Part shown: one piece after another, positions 49,142 to 60,322 of the stretch
Position numbering within the stretch: position 1 is the first letter of the stretch
How the letters are laid out: each line of letters starts with the position of its first letter
DNA from: Polytrichum commune
Taxonomy: Eukaryota; Streptophyta; Polytrichopsida; Polytrichales; Polytrichaceae
Assembly: GCA_950295325.1 (NCBI GenBank)
Contig: OX485805.1
Span: 19,517,501-19,581,500, forward strand
Direction of reading: 5' to 3'
Length of the DNA stretch: 64,000 nucleotides
The notes under the pieces: model-generated
The model's database searches: none
The model's input: the letters and a program-made list of their open reading frames with translations, nothing else
Told to the model about the DNA's origin: nothing
Translations under genes and position numbers: made by a program

Positions 49142-49944
49142 CTATCTAGCCTCGGAGACTACCTCTTTTTCTTTTGCTTTTTTTTCTTTTGCCTCTTTTT
49201 CTTTTGCCTCTTTTTCTTTTGCTGCGGCTTCTTTTGCTCGCATTGCTTCAACATTCCTGAAAATCTCCGCCCCGCGACTATAGCCATTCTTGGGGTGACC
49301 GCCATCAAAAACATATTTTGGATTCCGTCGGCCGCCCGAATTATACGACGAAGAATTCGAATACGATGAAGTGGACTGTCTTGCATTTCTGGTCATGGAG
49401 TAGAAACGCTCCAACTCGACGGACGCACTAGCCCGCATAGGTTTACGGGTGGGAGCAACCTGCAACGCGTCAATGCAAGAACACACGTGTTAGTTTAGGG
49501 AGGAAGACCCAAACGTGTCACACGTTCATTTTTTAAGTGCCGGATGATTGTAATGCGCGGTTAACCATGTTTGGGGGGGGGGGGGTTCACCTTGTCACCG
49601 GGGGCGTTCCCGTCGGAGTCGGCGAGGAGGGGCAATGCGTCCCGCAAAGGAATAGGAAGGGTGCCACTCTTCGTAGGCCGAGCGTCCATCCGCAGCCGCC
49701 GTTGAGGTGTACTACTGCCGCCGGGCCGAGAGGGGGACGTCCGGACGCATTTGCGATTTATGCCCTTGAGCGGCGACGGGGACGGAGATGGCCGGAAGAT
49801 TTGCTTGGGTGGGGGGCTATCGACGACGCCGGCGTCGATAGGCTCCTTGGAGTAGTCGATGGTGGACGCGGCATCGTAGACGGTCTCGTAGAAGAAGCTC
49901 CCCAAGTTTGATTCGCTGACGATCTCAATCGAGGGCTCCAAACG
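49142..49944 (-). CDS. Unknown protein, two exons seen, Lys/Glu-rich C-terminus
   Basis: Exon 49944-49591 (acceptor after a long pyrimidine tract ending GCGCCAG; donor AAGGTGAAC), then exon 49459-49142 (acceptor GTTGCAG), both in phase 0. The protein is basic and disordered: PPPKQIFRPSPSPSPLKG, then SSYSNSSSYNSGGRRNPKYV, ending in a charged repeat, AKEKEAKEKEAKEKK. No domain is recognised. The intron contains a 13-base G run. No clear start ATG is present, so an upstream exon is missing or the gene continues from the phosphatase-like exon just before it on the same strand. GC content is high, like the genes to its right. Confidence 0.45.
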
Positions 49945-50063
49945 CTGGCGCAAAAAAGGAAACAAAACAAAACCCAAGGGGAGGGGGGGAGGGGGGAGCA
50001 TGTGAAAATCGATATACAATTGAGGCATAATATATCACACACAATGGCACACCATGTAGTATC

Positions 50064-50909
50064 TCAAATGAGTTTATTATATTTCGCGTGAGCGTACAAC
50101 TCTCTGTACATATAGTCCTTCGGATCCATGTATCTTTCGCCTATCGGATTACAACTAAGGAACCGGGGCACGGGTAGTCCGCTCCCCACGAGCGTTTGAA
50201 TGTACTTAAGTAGGTCTAACAAAAAGCGGTCTCGGACCTTTTCGACCGTCCACGTGGGGCAAACTATGAAGTTCGAGGTCGGGTTCAAAATGTTCTTGGA
50301 AGTGCTGTCGTCCACCATCAACGTGTTGTCACGGGTGGGGCGAACGTCGTAGGGACAGCCGACCATGGTCGGACGCTGGTCCCATACGACTGGCTTCAAG
50401 ACCTTAAGAAATTGGTTTACGGCGGGGTTGTTGGGCTTTTTCACAACCCTGCCCTCGGGGGTGTATAACGTTCTACAAGAGTCCTGTCCTAGGACCAAGC
50501 ACGGGGGTTGGAGTCCCTTGAAGATGAACTCCACGACGGCCTGGGTGTTCTCGGACTTCATGGAGCTCCACACGATCACCCACCATTTGGATAGGGCGAC
50601 CTGCAGGAAGCGCCGAAGCCACGGGCGGAGGTACACTAGCTTGCTTTTGATGTACGCGGGGGGACCATCGTAGTTGGCGTCCTCGGGCTTGCAGAAAGGC
50701 ACCGTGGGGACCCTCGGACAATGCACGCACTGGACAAGGACCCCGTTGAGGTCTAGCACCAGGAACCGGGTCTTGGGAGGCGAAGGTGGCGAGGGCAAAA
50801 TCGGGGGGACCACCGCGCTGTCCTCCACACTCCTCGGAGAGGATCGGTGGGGAGCTGCGACGCTATGCTCCGAACCCTGCGGCGACGAGCGAGAGAAGGC
50901 GGACGAGGA
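50064..50909 (-). CDS. FCP1/NIF-type phosphatase-like exon (HAD fold)
   Basis: The frame from an acceptor-like CATAG (just above 50909) to TGA at 50064 gives 281 residues. It holds FLVLDLNGVLV (the HAD motif I, D-x-N-G rather than D-x-D-G), WWVIVWSSMKSENTQAVVEF (motif II region), VKKPNNP, and MVDDSTSKNILNP (the double-aspartate motif). FCP1/NIF-type enzymes remove phosphate from protein serine or threonine; plant members with DLNG are known. The second motif I aspartate is replaced by Asn, so catalysis is uncertain. There is no in-frame ATG before the domain, so it needs an upstream exon. The best candidate is the ParB/methyltransferase-like gene, whose last exon carries a GTAATA donor at 51365, in matching phase. 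Confidence 0.7.
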   Translation of the reverse strand, partial: SSSAFSRSSPQGSEHSVAAPHRSSPRSVEDSAVVPPILPSPPSPPKTRFLVLDLNGVLVQCVHCPRVPTVPFCKPEDANYDGPPAYIKSKLVYLRPWLRRFLQVALSKWWVIVWSSMKSENTQAVVEFIFKGLQPPCLVLGQDSCRTLYTPEGRVVKKPNNPAVNQFLKVLKPVVWDQRPTMVGCPYDVRPTRDNTLMVDDSTSKNILNPTSNFIVCPTWTVEKVRDRFLLDLLKYIQTLVGSGLPVPRFLSCNPIGERYMDPKDYMYRELYAHAKYNKLI

Positions 50910-51321
50910 CTATGTTATGCTATGTCCATCTCAAGCAGAACGGAAATTTTGTGCAAACACAAGAAGAATTGGACCATTGGTGGCAACAAAAACATACAAG
51001 GGGAACAACATACATTGGGACACGGATGCAAACATATGGGCGCCAAAAATAATAATTTTATTTTTACAAATCTCTATGTACAATTTGATTGGGGGGGGGA
51101 CCGCGGTGAACGAGGGCATTCACACTATCCTAATTCTACATCTACAAAATTGGTTGCGCGCTGCCAAGGTCGAGCATAGTCGAGTGCAGGTGAGACGAAG
51201 GGGATCGCGGGGGGGCACGTTGGGGGGAGGGGGAGCAAGTGTAGAGCATGGGGGGCAGGGGGTGTGCATTTCCTCCTAGCAAGGGGGACACGACCACGCC
51301 AACAAGACAATGACCCAGCAA

Positions 51322-51343
51322 GTTTGGGTCGGTCGACCCAAAC
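51322..51343. repeat. Palindrome family 1, single copy
   Basis: Perfect arms around GT. It would lie in intron 3 if the phosphatase-like exon is joined to the gene above. Confidence 0.95.
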
Positions 51344-51353
51344 TGGGGAGGGC

Positions 51354-54300
51354 TCAGTGTATTACCTCGCCCTGGTCATGTCTCGACGATGTGGAAGCCT
51401 CCACCGTCCCCGTTGCCCCGCCTCTCTCGCCACCGCCTTCTCCGACGACGTTAGGAACCTTCTCCTGCAAACGATCGGCATCAGGCCCTTGTCCTAAACC
51501 AATCTCCGCATTTGCATCATGCATGGGTTCATCGATTTGGTTAGGAGTAGAGGTATCACCAGGCCCTTGCAAGCCTTCAACATCTAGCATGGCCGTGTCT
51601 AGTTGACACCCATGTTGGTCAAGGGAGGACTGCGCTGCAACGGGGTTTGGGTCGGGCGACCCAAACTGTCCTGCATCTGGAGAGGGCCCTTCGGACACTC
51701 CAGTGGATGGTGGGTTTGGGTCGGTCGACCCAAACATCCTGGGGTCGTCCGATTGGTGAGGGGGCGCCATGACTATCGGGGGCCGAAGTGGTGGAGGGCC
51801 CAAAGGGGAGGAGGCTCCAGAGACGCGCCAGATGTTGGGGTCATCCACTTGCTGGACCGGCGCGTACGGAACTTGGTGGGGCCGAATCAAGTGCTGGAAG
51901 CTGAAAGACGATTGCGGCACAGGCTGCTGAGGGATGCTCTGCGGAGGGAAGCCGGGGGGCAAGTGCAGGAAGGAGCTGGAGGGAGCCACCACCAAACCTT
52001 GCGCCCACATTCCTTGTATCACTTGTGATATCAATTCGGCGTGGGACGGAGGTTGGGCCATCGCCCTCTGTCGTTCCTGCTCCAACAGGAGAGCCCTTAG
52101 CTCTGCTACCTCGTTCCGCATTGAGGGTTCTTCCGCGGCAGCCTTCTGCAGGCGGACTCGCTGCTCCTCGTCCCTCCTCATCTTCTCGTTCGCCTCCTCC
52201 ACAGTCAGGACCTCGGGCTTCACCCTAACCATGCCAGCGAACGCTGTCGGGGACGGGGGATCTGATCTTAGCCGTTTGGCGAGCTCAATGTCATCGTCGT
52301 CCTCGCTGCTTATGGCAATGGTCTCCTCCACGGAGTAGTCGCCATACAGCTTCTTCCCCTTCATCTTCCTCCTCTCCCTGAACGTGGCGGTCGCGTCCCT
52401 GGAGTACATGTCCCGTGCATCGTCCACCGTCAGGACGGGCACGAGCTTACTCTGCGGGGTTGCCGCCCGCATCGCCTTCTTCCGTTGAGGGGCTTCGGAT
52501 TCTTGCGTGAAGCCCGTTGCCCCTTCCTCCACGTCGCCTTCCTTCTCCGCCTCCTCGTGCTCCTCTTCTTCCTCCTCCTCCTCGACATCGCCACCTTCTA
52601 TGCGGGACGGATTGCCCGGATGCAACCCGACAAGAGGTTCGGGTTCTTGGGTTGTGGCCCTCATGGCCATTTCTTCCGGGTTGATCCGCCTCACCCTATC
52701 AAGAGGGTTTTCGCCCCCCTGAACAACCTCGTCGACGTAGCTACCCGGGATCCAATCAAGGATGTCCATCTTCTTCGCCAACGATCTCTGCGTCCTGTAA
52801 AATGGCAGATCGCCATCCTCTATGTAGGAGTATATACTCAGCCCCGACATCTACACAATCCAAGTTATATAGACATTAGAATTAGGCGAGGGACATAAAC
52901 AAGACCAAGTACAATGTGTAGTTTGGGTCGATCGACCCAAACCAACAAAGAGCCTAGTTTGGGTCGATCGACCCAAACCAACAAAGAGACTAGTTTGGGT
53001 CGATCGACCCAAACCAACACAGAGCCTAGTTTGGGTCGATCGACCCAAACTGCGCACGAGTTATAGAAAGTCGCTTACCATGGCAGCATAGATAGGTTTA
53101 GAGCCTCCGAAGACGTTGAAGATGCAATCCCCTCTCCTCGTCAGCGTCCTCATCATTCTCACGTAAAATTCCATCCGCAGCTCATCTAAAGGATAGTTCG
53201 CGTATTTAGCCTCGTCGTAGAGGCACTTGTTGACACCCAACCCTTCTGGAACTTGGAAGAGTTTGTCCATCCGGGATATAGGGTGGTTCGGCACCTTCAG
53301 CAACTCCGCTTTGTACACGAAGTACAAACACAAGACGTTGACGAACTTGGTCTTCTTGTCCCTCAACGTCGTGTAAGCTCCCTCCGCCGGTGCGGCGATG
53401 TAGTGAGACTTGGAGACTGCATACTCCGGCTGCAGTTTCCGGACAAGCTCGTACACCTGCTCCGCCCTCCTATCCTCGACTATCCAAAGCCAGATATCTA
53501 CCTCCCTGAACTTAGGGCTTGCATAATCGACGAACTTAGATAGGAAGGGGTCATAGAAGAGGGTGCTCATCGTGCCCTCAAATGAGCTTCCAGGAATATT
53601 CTTGAAATCAATCATCCCAAAAGGAAAGCGGTCCCTTGCTTTCGTCCTTATCGCCATTCTGGCGTCTTGACCTGGCCAGCCCTGAATTTTCAACGGGTCG
53701 GCGGTGACAAGGTTGAAGTACGCTTCCCCTTCAAACTGGACAATCTTCTTCTCCTTGATGAAGTTCGAGAACGCACGCGCTGTGTGATCCGGAAGCGCCC
53801 GGTTCTTCCCACCCTTCACCATCTTGGCCCGCAAGAAGTCGTCCCCCGCTTCCCTTATTAGAGCCGCCATGGAGGCACTGGTGAACTTATATTCAGCTTT
53901 GAATGCTCTCCAGTTAGCCTCATGGACCTCGCCGTCCACGACAATATTCCTCTCTGGCACTAGTTTATGCAGCTCCTGCACGATAGTCGTCTTCTTTTTC
54001 CTGTTATCCGTCCATTCCTTCATGGTGTAGCATGAAGGAACGAAGGATTTGGGCTTTTGGAAGACAATCTTCGGGTGCACCCAACACCTCTTCGCCGTGG
54101 GTGCCACGTGCAGGATGTGAGATGCCGCCTTCTCCACCTCCGTCTCTGACAGCCCTTGAAGAGTTCTAAAGAACTCTCTCACGAGAGGCTTCATCTGCTT
54201 GAAGCGCGAGGTTTGGCTGAAGAAAATGCCAGTGTCGGGGTCGATCAAATCCCCCGTCTCGTGCTTTTCAAACACGGTTTTCCACTTCCTCCAAACTGAG

Positions 54301-56039
54301 TCAGATGCTGTAATCAAGTAAATTTCCCCCTTGAGGTCGTTGTATTTCTTCTGCTTGTGGCTCGAATTATCAATGGAGGAGAATTTGTTGATCATTTGGT
54401 ATTTGAAATTCTGCACGTCCACAAAACAGAACATTTGAATGCGTGTTAGATATGTACATGTGATTTCCAACCCATATCATGACCAACATCTGCAACAATA
54501 GTTTGGGTCGATCGACCCAAACTAAATAAACTAGCTGCATCAGGAGTTTGGGTCGGTCGACCCAAACTAAATAAACTAGCTGCATCAGGAGTTTGGGTCG
54601 GTCGACCCAAACTAAATAAACAAGGCTGCATCAGGAGTTTGTGTCGGTCGACCCAAACTAAATAAACAAGGCTGCATCAGGAGTTTGGGTCGGTCGACCT
54701 AAACAATACTCACCTCCCATTTGGGATTCTTGTCCTTCGCATTCTCCCTCTCCTTGGGAGGCCTACCATAGAACTCCCACACCTCCCGCGAGGCCATGAT
54801 ATTCTTTATCCAGGAAGTTTGGTAGGCCCTCTTCTTATTTCCCATATTGAAGTACCGGGAGATGTCGCTGAGCTTGGTCTCGTCGTCAGACCACACCACT
54901 AGTGCCTTCCAAACCTTCAGCTTTTCCTTCTGATTGTTCGGATCATCCCACTCATTCATGAGTTGGATTTTCTTGGATGCCTCCACGCTGTGTTGGCCGT
55001 CTATGAGCCAAAAATCGCCCTTCTGAATTGTGGGCCACATTTCAGGTGTAGGCATTTTCTTGAGACCCTGTGGCATCACTACTATCGTTTGCCTGTCGTC
55101 TTTAAACTGCTCGCAAACGATCTGCGCGATTATCCAGTCAACGTAGGCGTCCTCCTTTGCCCGGACACACTTCTCCGGTGGCGCTAGATGGCACTGGCTG
55201 ATGTTCACGTCGAACTTAAAATCCCTGCCCATGAAAAAACAGTGGGAGCATTTCGTCGTGAAATTGTTCACGATTTTCTGCAGCTCCCCTGCATCCACCT
55301 CTTCGCCGGGCTTCGGCATGCGCAACTCCGGTGAGACTGGCTCGTCAGTCATCACAGATGACTCTCTCCCCCTCTTGGATGGAGTTGTTTGACGGCTCCC
55401 AGAAGGTGTAGGCGTCTCGCTATCCGCAGGTGTTTGGGAGGGAGTGGTCCTCCGCGAGTCAGCCGGTACTGGTCGCGGCTTCCTCACCGATTGAGGTCTT
55501 GACGACCCTGCTCCTTCCTCTGTGGTTGCTTTCCGCCTCACGGGTTGCTGAGACTTGGTTTTGCTCTGCAGGGCTTTGTTGAGCACGCTGATTGCATGCT
55601 TTAGTTTCGTGAATCTGCTCGACACCTTTGTGTTCGATGTACTGTTGTCGATGAATATGGACTCCGGTTTGATGACGTCTGGTTCTACACATGTTTCTTT
55701 TGCATAGATAGCGTCAAAGGGTTCGGAGAACTGGTGCATAAACATATGCGCGTTCTGGACAGCGTTGTTCTCGAGGATGACATCCACGTAGTCTCCAAGA
55801 GACTGAACCGATGCCACCTCCCACCCCGTAAGAGTAGCCCATGTGTGCTTCTCCACGGTCCCAACCTTCACAACAAAAATCATTTTGTATTGCGAACCCT
55901 TAACCACTTGTATAGACCACGCGAGGACAAGCCCGTCCTTAGGGGAATAGGAGTCATCCTGCGGGGTTTCGTGCTCCTGCCACAACATGTCCGGCGCAGG
56001 CATGAACCACCTTTCGCCGGGTCTTTTCTTTGGAGCCAT
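51354..56039 (-). CDS. ParB-like / amino-methyltransferase-like protein, intact
   Basis: Exons 56039-54714, 54410-53079 and 52850-51354, all phase 0 with good borders (GAG/GTGAGT, GTGCAG/AAT, ATG/GTAAGC, TGTGTAG/ATG), give 1384 residues. An acceptor directly before the ATG shows a 5' intron. Residues about 160-235 are Ser/Pro/Thr-rich. DFWLIDGQHSVEASKK (D at about 347) is a ParB/sulfiredoxin-like core. YFNLVTADPLKI (about 673-684) sits where beta-class methyltransferases have DPPY. GDCIFNVFGGSKPIYAAM (869-886), then IYSYIEDGD, resembles the AdoMet-binding F-x-G-S motif, split exactly by intron 2. The C-terminal part is acidic, then coiled coil, then Pro/Gln-rich, with two palindromes read as FGSTDPN and FGSPDPN.
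All introns hold palindromes. Whether it methylates DNA is unknown; ADPL is not a canonical active site. Confidence 0.75.
51645..51735. repeat. Two palindrome family 1 copies inside coding sequence
   Basis: Copies at 51645-51666 (centre GG) and 51714-51735 (centre GT), 69 bp apart, are read in frame as FGSPDPN and FGSTDPN in the Pro-rich tail of the ParB/methyltransferase-like protein. Confidence 0.93.
52921..53050. repeat. Palindrome family 1 array in intron 2, 4 copies, 36-bp step
   Basis: Copies start at 52921, 52957, 52993 and 53029, exactly 36 bp apart, all with centre AT and perfect arms. The host intron is 52851-53078. Confidence 0.97.
54501..54704. repeat. Palindrome family 1 array in intron 1, 5 copies, 45-46-bp step
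   Basis: Copies start at 54501, 54546, 54591, 54637 and 54683; centres AT then GT. Unit linker ACTAAATAAAC...GCATCAGGA. The host intron is 54411-54713. Confidence 0.97.
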
Positions 56040-56641
56040 CTGTAAGAAAATAATGTGCAATGTTAGTTTCGGTCGTTCGACCCAAACATCTACGACATGA
56101 ATAGGTTTAGGTGGATTGTATATTTATATATTTCAGCATCATTTGTATTGATAATAAGAATGTTTTGATTATTGGGTGGATTTGCATTTTATATTGTTTG
56201 TGACATGCAGGATTACTTGATACTTTTCCTTGATACATTCCTTGATTATTATTTTTTAGTGGATGTGAATTTTATATTGATGCAAAAATCATGGATTTCT
56301 TTATGAGTTTATAATTAGAAGACGTTGTTTGGGTCGTTCGGCCCAAACATGATGCTTTGTTTTGTGTTTGGGTCGGTCGACCCAAACAAGAGGCTGTGTT
56401 TGGGTCGTTCGGCCCAAACATGATGCTTTGTTTTGTGTTTGGGTCGGTCGACCCAAACAAGAGGCTGTGTTTGGGTCGACCGACCCAAACCTGTGGCCGT
56501 GTTTGGGTCGTCTCCCCAAACTTTCCTATTTTAATGTAATTTTTAAAAGTTGGCACGTAGCATATACAATGCTTATGCGTTGTGTATGCTACAATACCTT
56601 CAATTGACAAACACTTATTGCATATAATAAAAGAAAATACC
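56040..56641 (-). other. Probable 5' intron of the ParB/methyltransferase-like gene
   Basis: The acceptor TTTTCTTACAG lies directly before the ATG at 56039. A donor-like AAAGGTATTTT on the minus strand lies near 56641. The palindromes at 56066-56522 lie within it. Confidence 0.5.
56066..56522. repeat. Palindrome family 1 array in the 5' intron, 7 copies
   Basis: Copies start at 56066, 56327, 56366, 56398, 56437, 56469 and 56501. Steps alternate 39, 32, 39, 32, 32. Two copies (56327, 56398) share a changed arm, CGGCCCAAAC, showing that a two-copy unit was duplicated. Confidence 0.93.
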
Positions 56642-56779
56642 TTTGTTGTATGTAGCAGTTGTTGTAAACAGTTGCTTTAGAACAGGTGTTCTTCTTCCAA
56701 TAACACAGAAACAGTTGAATGTAACCTCTCACACAAATCCACAATCTCTCATACAACTCCTAGATCTCTTTTGAATCTC

Positions 56780-57080
56780 TCAAACAACAATTCAATACTT
56801 CAAACAACCTCTGAATCTCTAAGAACAAGTGAATCTCTCAAAACAATAACTGACTCTCTCAAATGACTTAGATATCTCTCAAACAACAATTGAGTGTTTC
56901 AAACAACCTCTGAATCCCTAAGAACAAGTGAATCTCTCAAAACAATGACTGACTCTCTCAAATGACTTTTGTATCTCTCAAACAACAATTGAGTGTTTCA
57001 AACAACCTCTGAATCCCTAAGAACAAGTGAATCTCTCAAAACAATGACTGACTCTCTCAAATGACTTTTGTATCTCTCAA
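56780..57080. repeat. 99-bp tandem repeat, about 3 copies
   Basis: AAACAACAATTGAGTG at 56881 and 56980, with a less similar first copy from about 56780. CTCTCAAA-rich; no coding content. It lies in the likely 5' leader or promoter region of the minus-strand gene. Confidence 0.85.
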
Positions 57081-57653
57081 ACACCTCCTGATTATCTTAT
57101 AGAACTCCTAAATCTCACAAACTCTCCAACTACAATACAGCCTCCAAAACCCGCAAGCTTAGAATGTTGGAAAACCCTTCAACAATCTTCTACTTACTTC
57201 ACTCTACAACAATCACTCTACTAACTCTCACGCACTCTAAAACTCTCTCCTTAGGTTTCTGTTCTATTGCAAACACTTCCTAACTTCTACAGCAAGAGAA
57301 GGGAGGGAAGGAGAAGAATCAGTAGGCGCCAAAGCAACAAGAAGGGAGGGAAGAGAAGAAAATCGCCACCCTGAATCGCCACGGCGCTTCGCGAAAGCGG
57401 CGCTTCAGGAGAGGCGGCGCTTCCACAAGAGGCGCGGAGCGAATGCTTGGCGCGGAGAGAGAGAGAAAGAGCGAAAAGTTGTGACGGCTGGGGTTTTGTA
57501 TGCCTCGGGAATTGGCCCCCAACCGCACGAATAGGGTGCCAACGGGATTAGGGCACCAACGGAATTAGGATTACGGGGAACCCTAAATCCTAAAGCCAAA
57601 CTGTAAACCCTTAGCGGGCATTAGTATTTTCAAGACACTTTGGAGTACCCTAA
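57081..57653. promoter_or_regulatory. GC-rich, purine-rich stretch upstream of the minus-strand gene
   Basis: 57300-57480 is rich in GGCGC and GAGA on the plus strand and GC-richer than its flanks. It could be the promoter and first leader exon of the ParB/methyltransferase-like gene. No start site is identified. Confidence 0.35.
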
Positions 57654-58184
57654 TGGGGCATTCCCACTTGACTTTAGTTAAGACCCTCACTATTTTATAA
57701 AGACCGGGTAAAGCTCCCTCGGTTATAGCGGAGGCATCCAACTATCCCAATGCACCTACAAGAACTTGCTCCGGAGATTTTCAAGTAGGTTTTAGTTAAG
57801 TAGCTTTCACACATGTTCATGGTTTTATCTACCAAGCAATGAATGTTGGGTAGTTTTTGTCCCATCCCCAAATGCCTTACTACTCACCTATCTTACCATC
57901 GGTTTTTGTTAATGAAGCTCCTCGTGCCCTCATAGCTAAGACTAAAAAGCAACCAATCACAAGGGTGGGAGGCGACACTTTTAAAATTCCTATATTCTTG
58001 CCTAATGTTTAGGTACCGATGGGAGCGTCGGTGGTTGAGGCTTAAAACCTCCACTTTTAAGCCATGCCACATCATTTGCCACCTAGGCTCGGCACTAAAA
58101 AGAGCCATATGTGTGAAACCTAGATAACTAAAACCGCATTTAGACTAATACTACTTCTAACTAATGTCAAGTGGGAATGCCCCA
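57654..58184. mobile_element. Tourist-like (PIF/Harbinger) MITE, 531 bp
   Basis: TGGGGCATTCCCACTTGAC at the left and GTCAAGTGGGAATGCCCCA at the right are perfect inverses, extended by TTTAGTTA/TAACTAAT-type matches. A TAA duplication flanks it (57651-57653 and 58185-58187), the 3-bp T-A-rich target expected for Harbinger. Non-coding. Confidence 0.9.
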
Positions 58185-58628
58185 TAAGGTGCACATCAAA
58201 TGCGGTATTCTACAAAATGAAACCATTTATACAACTAATGCATTTTTACAACGCAACGTTATGCTAAAACTAAGACTTAACCCCTACTCACATGACACCA
58301 TAACCTAAATTTCCCAAACAAGTTGAAATCATTGGTTTCTCTTTTGTTTGAGCAAGTTAGAAAAATAATACAATTGCGTGACATTTAACGATGTAATCGT
58401 TGACATTTAGACTTTACCAATGATGCCAAGAACTCACACAATATGCAATGAATAAAAAATATAACCCCCGTCCCCCAACATGAAATTCGGAAATTTAGGA
58501 TATTTGAATGTGTTTGCTAAATGTATACCTTCCCCAAGAGCATTTTCTCAGGGTTTGGAATTGCATGATCCTTATGTCGAAATGCTAACATGCTCAAGTT
58601 TTTAGTAAATCCCTTACATACTCACTTG

Positions 58629-59465
58629 AATGAATCACATAGTCGCCAATAAACCATGGATCGTGATATATGTACTTCGAATGTGATATAAAAGTAAATC
58701 GGAGAACCACAACATCAAATGAAGCCCTTTGACGCAATCATGTTGTTATTGAATGTTCCCTCCACGTATATTACATAATGGCGCAAGATAAAGTTCATGT
58801 TGTTTGTATGTGGAGGTAGCAGTGAACAACTACGAATTTTTGTATTTAGGGTTTAGGGTTTAGGGTTTAGGAGTTAGGTTTATAACATATTAATCTATCC
58901 AATATTAACATATAACATTGACTTACTGGTGAGAATAGGTTTTTACTGGAAGGTAATAGAAAAGACGATCTTGATTATGTTTATTTGTTATTACGGACGT
59001 TTAAACGTGATATAGTGAATGGTCTTGTGTTTATTCAAATAACATGAAATGTTGTGGATGTTATTAGGGGTAAGGGGTTCAACTTTGGATGTTTTGCTCA
59101 CTTTAGGGAATCACATAGTCGCCAATAAACCATGGTTCATGATGTATTTAATATATGGAATGTGATGCAAAAGTAAATAAGAGAAGCACAACATCAAATG
59201 AAGCCATTCACGCAATCATGTTCTTATTCATTGTTCCCTCCACATGTATTGGATAATGGAGAAAGATATAACAGATATTGTTTGCATAATATGAAGAAGA
59301 GTCTAATAGGAAGGTTATAGTAAATACAATCTTGATCATGTTAATATGTTATTTGGGACGTTTAAACATGATATACTAATTGGTTTTGTATTTTGTCAAT
59401 ACGTATTTCATGTTGTGGATGTTATAAGGGTTTAGGGTCCAACTTTGGATGTTTTGGTCACACAC
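58629..59465. repeat. Long tandem duplication, with telomere-type repeats in one copy
   Basis: GAATCACATAGTCGCCAATA...CACAACATCAAATGAAGCC...GGACGTTTAAAC...TGTTGTGGATGTTAT recurs in direct order (58629 onward, 59107 onward). The first copy is longer by about 120 bp and includes four TTTAGGG units at 58847-58872. A short TTTAGGG run also lies at 59622. Confidence 0.8.
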
Positions 59466-60322
59466 ATTAGTAAACTTGAAGTGAACTTGAGGATGGATTG
59501 AAATAACATTAAAAGATTGAACCAAAAAGCGACATTGCTAGTTAGTATCCCCTTAACAACGTCCACATACGTTTATCATTGCCACACTTCCATGCGAGAT
59601 AACAGAGCCGCAATGTTCTAGGGTTTAGGGTTTAGGGGAGACAAATAAATAATTTTATTCATCATGACAATGGCCTCAAGCCTTGGAAACTCTCTCATAA
59701 TTGCAACCTCCAAATGGCCCCAACCCCACCTAAATAGGTTTGCACTTGAAAGCATTGAATGGAGTTGTGGTTGGGTATACATATTGGTTAAAATATACCG
59801 TTGTGACACTTGAAAAAATTAATGTGGCCGCCACCCTTCCTCCCAATGTCGTATGTCATATACACACAAAACCAAAAAAAGATTAAATATCATAGACTAA
59901 GACATATGACGGCTGGGGTATGAGAGGGGCATTGAAAGATGCGCATTTTCTACAATAAACAGAAAACGGGGAATTCTGTCAGGAGGTTTGAAATAAGAAG
60001 GCGGGAAAGGCATCCAATGAGGAAGTCGGGCAAGTGGAGGTGGATAGTATAAAGGGGCGCACCCCCCAAAAGTTGGTTCTTTTTTGCTCTTCTCCCACTC
60101 CTGAATTCGTAGAGAGAACTCTTAGTCGGAGCTGTACTTCGAGGTTCGTTCACGCTGTTGTTCATGAGGACCTATTCACAGCATGCAAATCCGCAGCGAA
60201 CTTTGCAATGAGATGAAATTCCACACACCTCTCAATATCCGCTGCATTATACGCCGCATTATACGCTGTATTATACGTCGGTCGACACTAGTGTTGGCGG
60301 GTTTCAGTTTGACCCTTGTGAG
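59466..60322. other. Intergenic or leader DNA
   Basis: No protein is recognised. If the plus-strand transposase-like gene has a first exon, it should lie in about 60050-60300, where sequence becomes GC-richer, but no start or donor is convincing. Confidence 0.35.

Noticed and set aside
52000-52850. Plus-strand Ser-rich frames over exon 3 of the ParB/methyltransferase gene
   Set aside because: Antisense of the Glu-rich and coiled-coil coding sequence; no start context or domain.
58847-58872. Telomere
   Set aside because: Only four TTTAGGG units, internal to the sequence and inside a duplicated block; an interstitial repeat at most.
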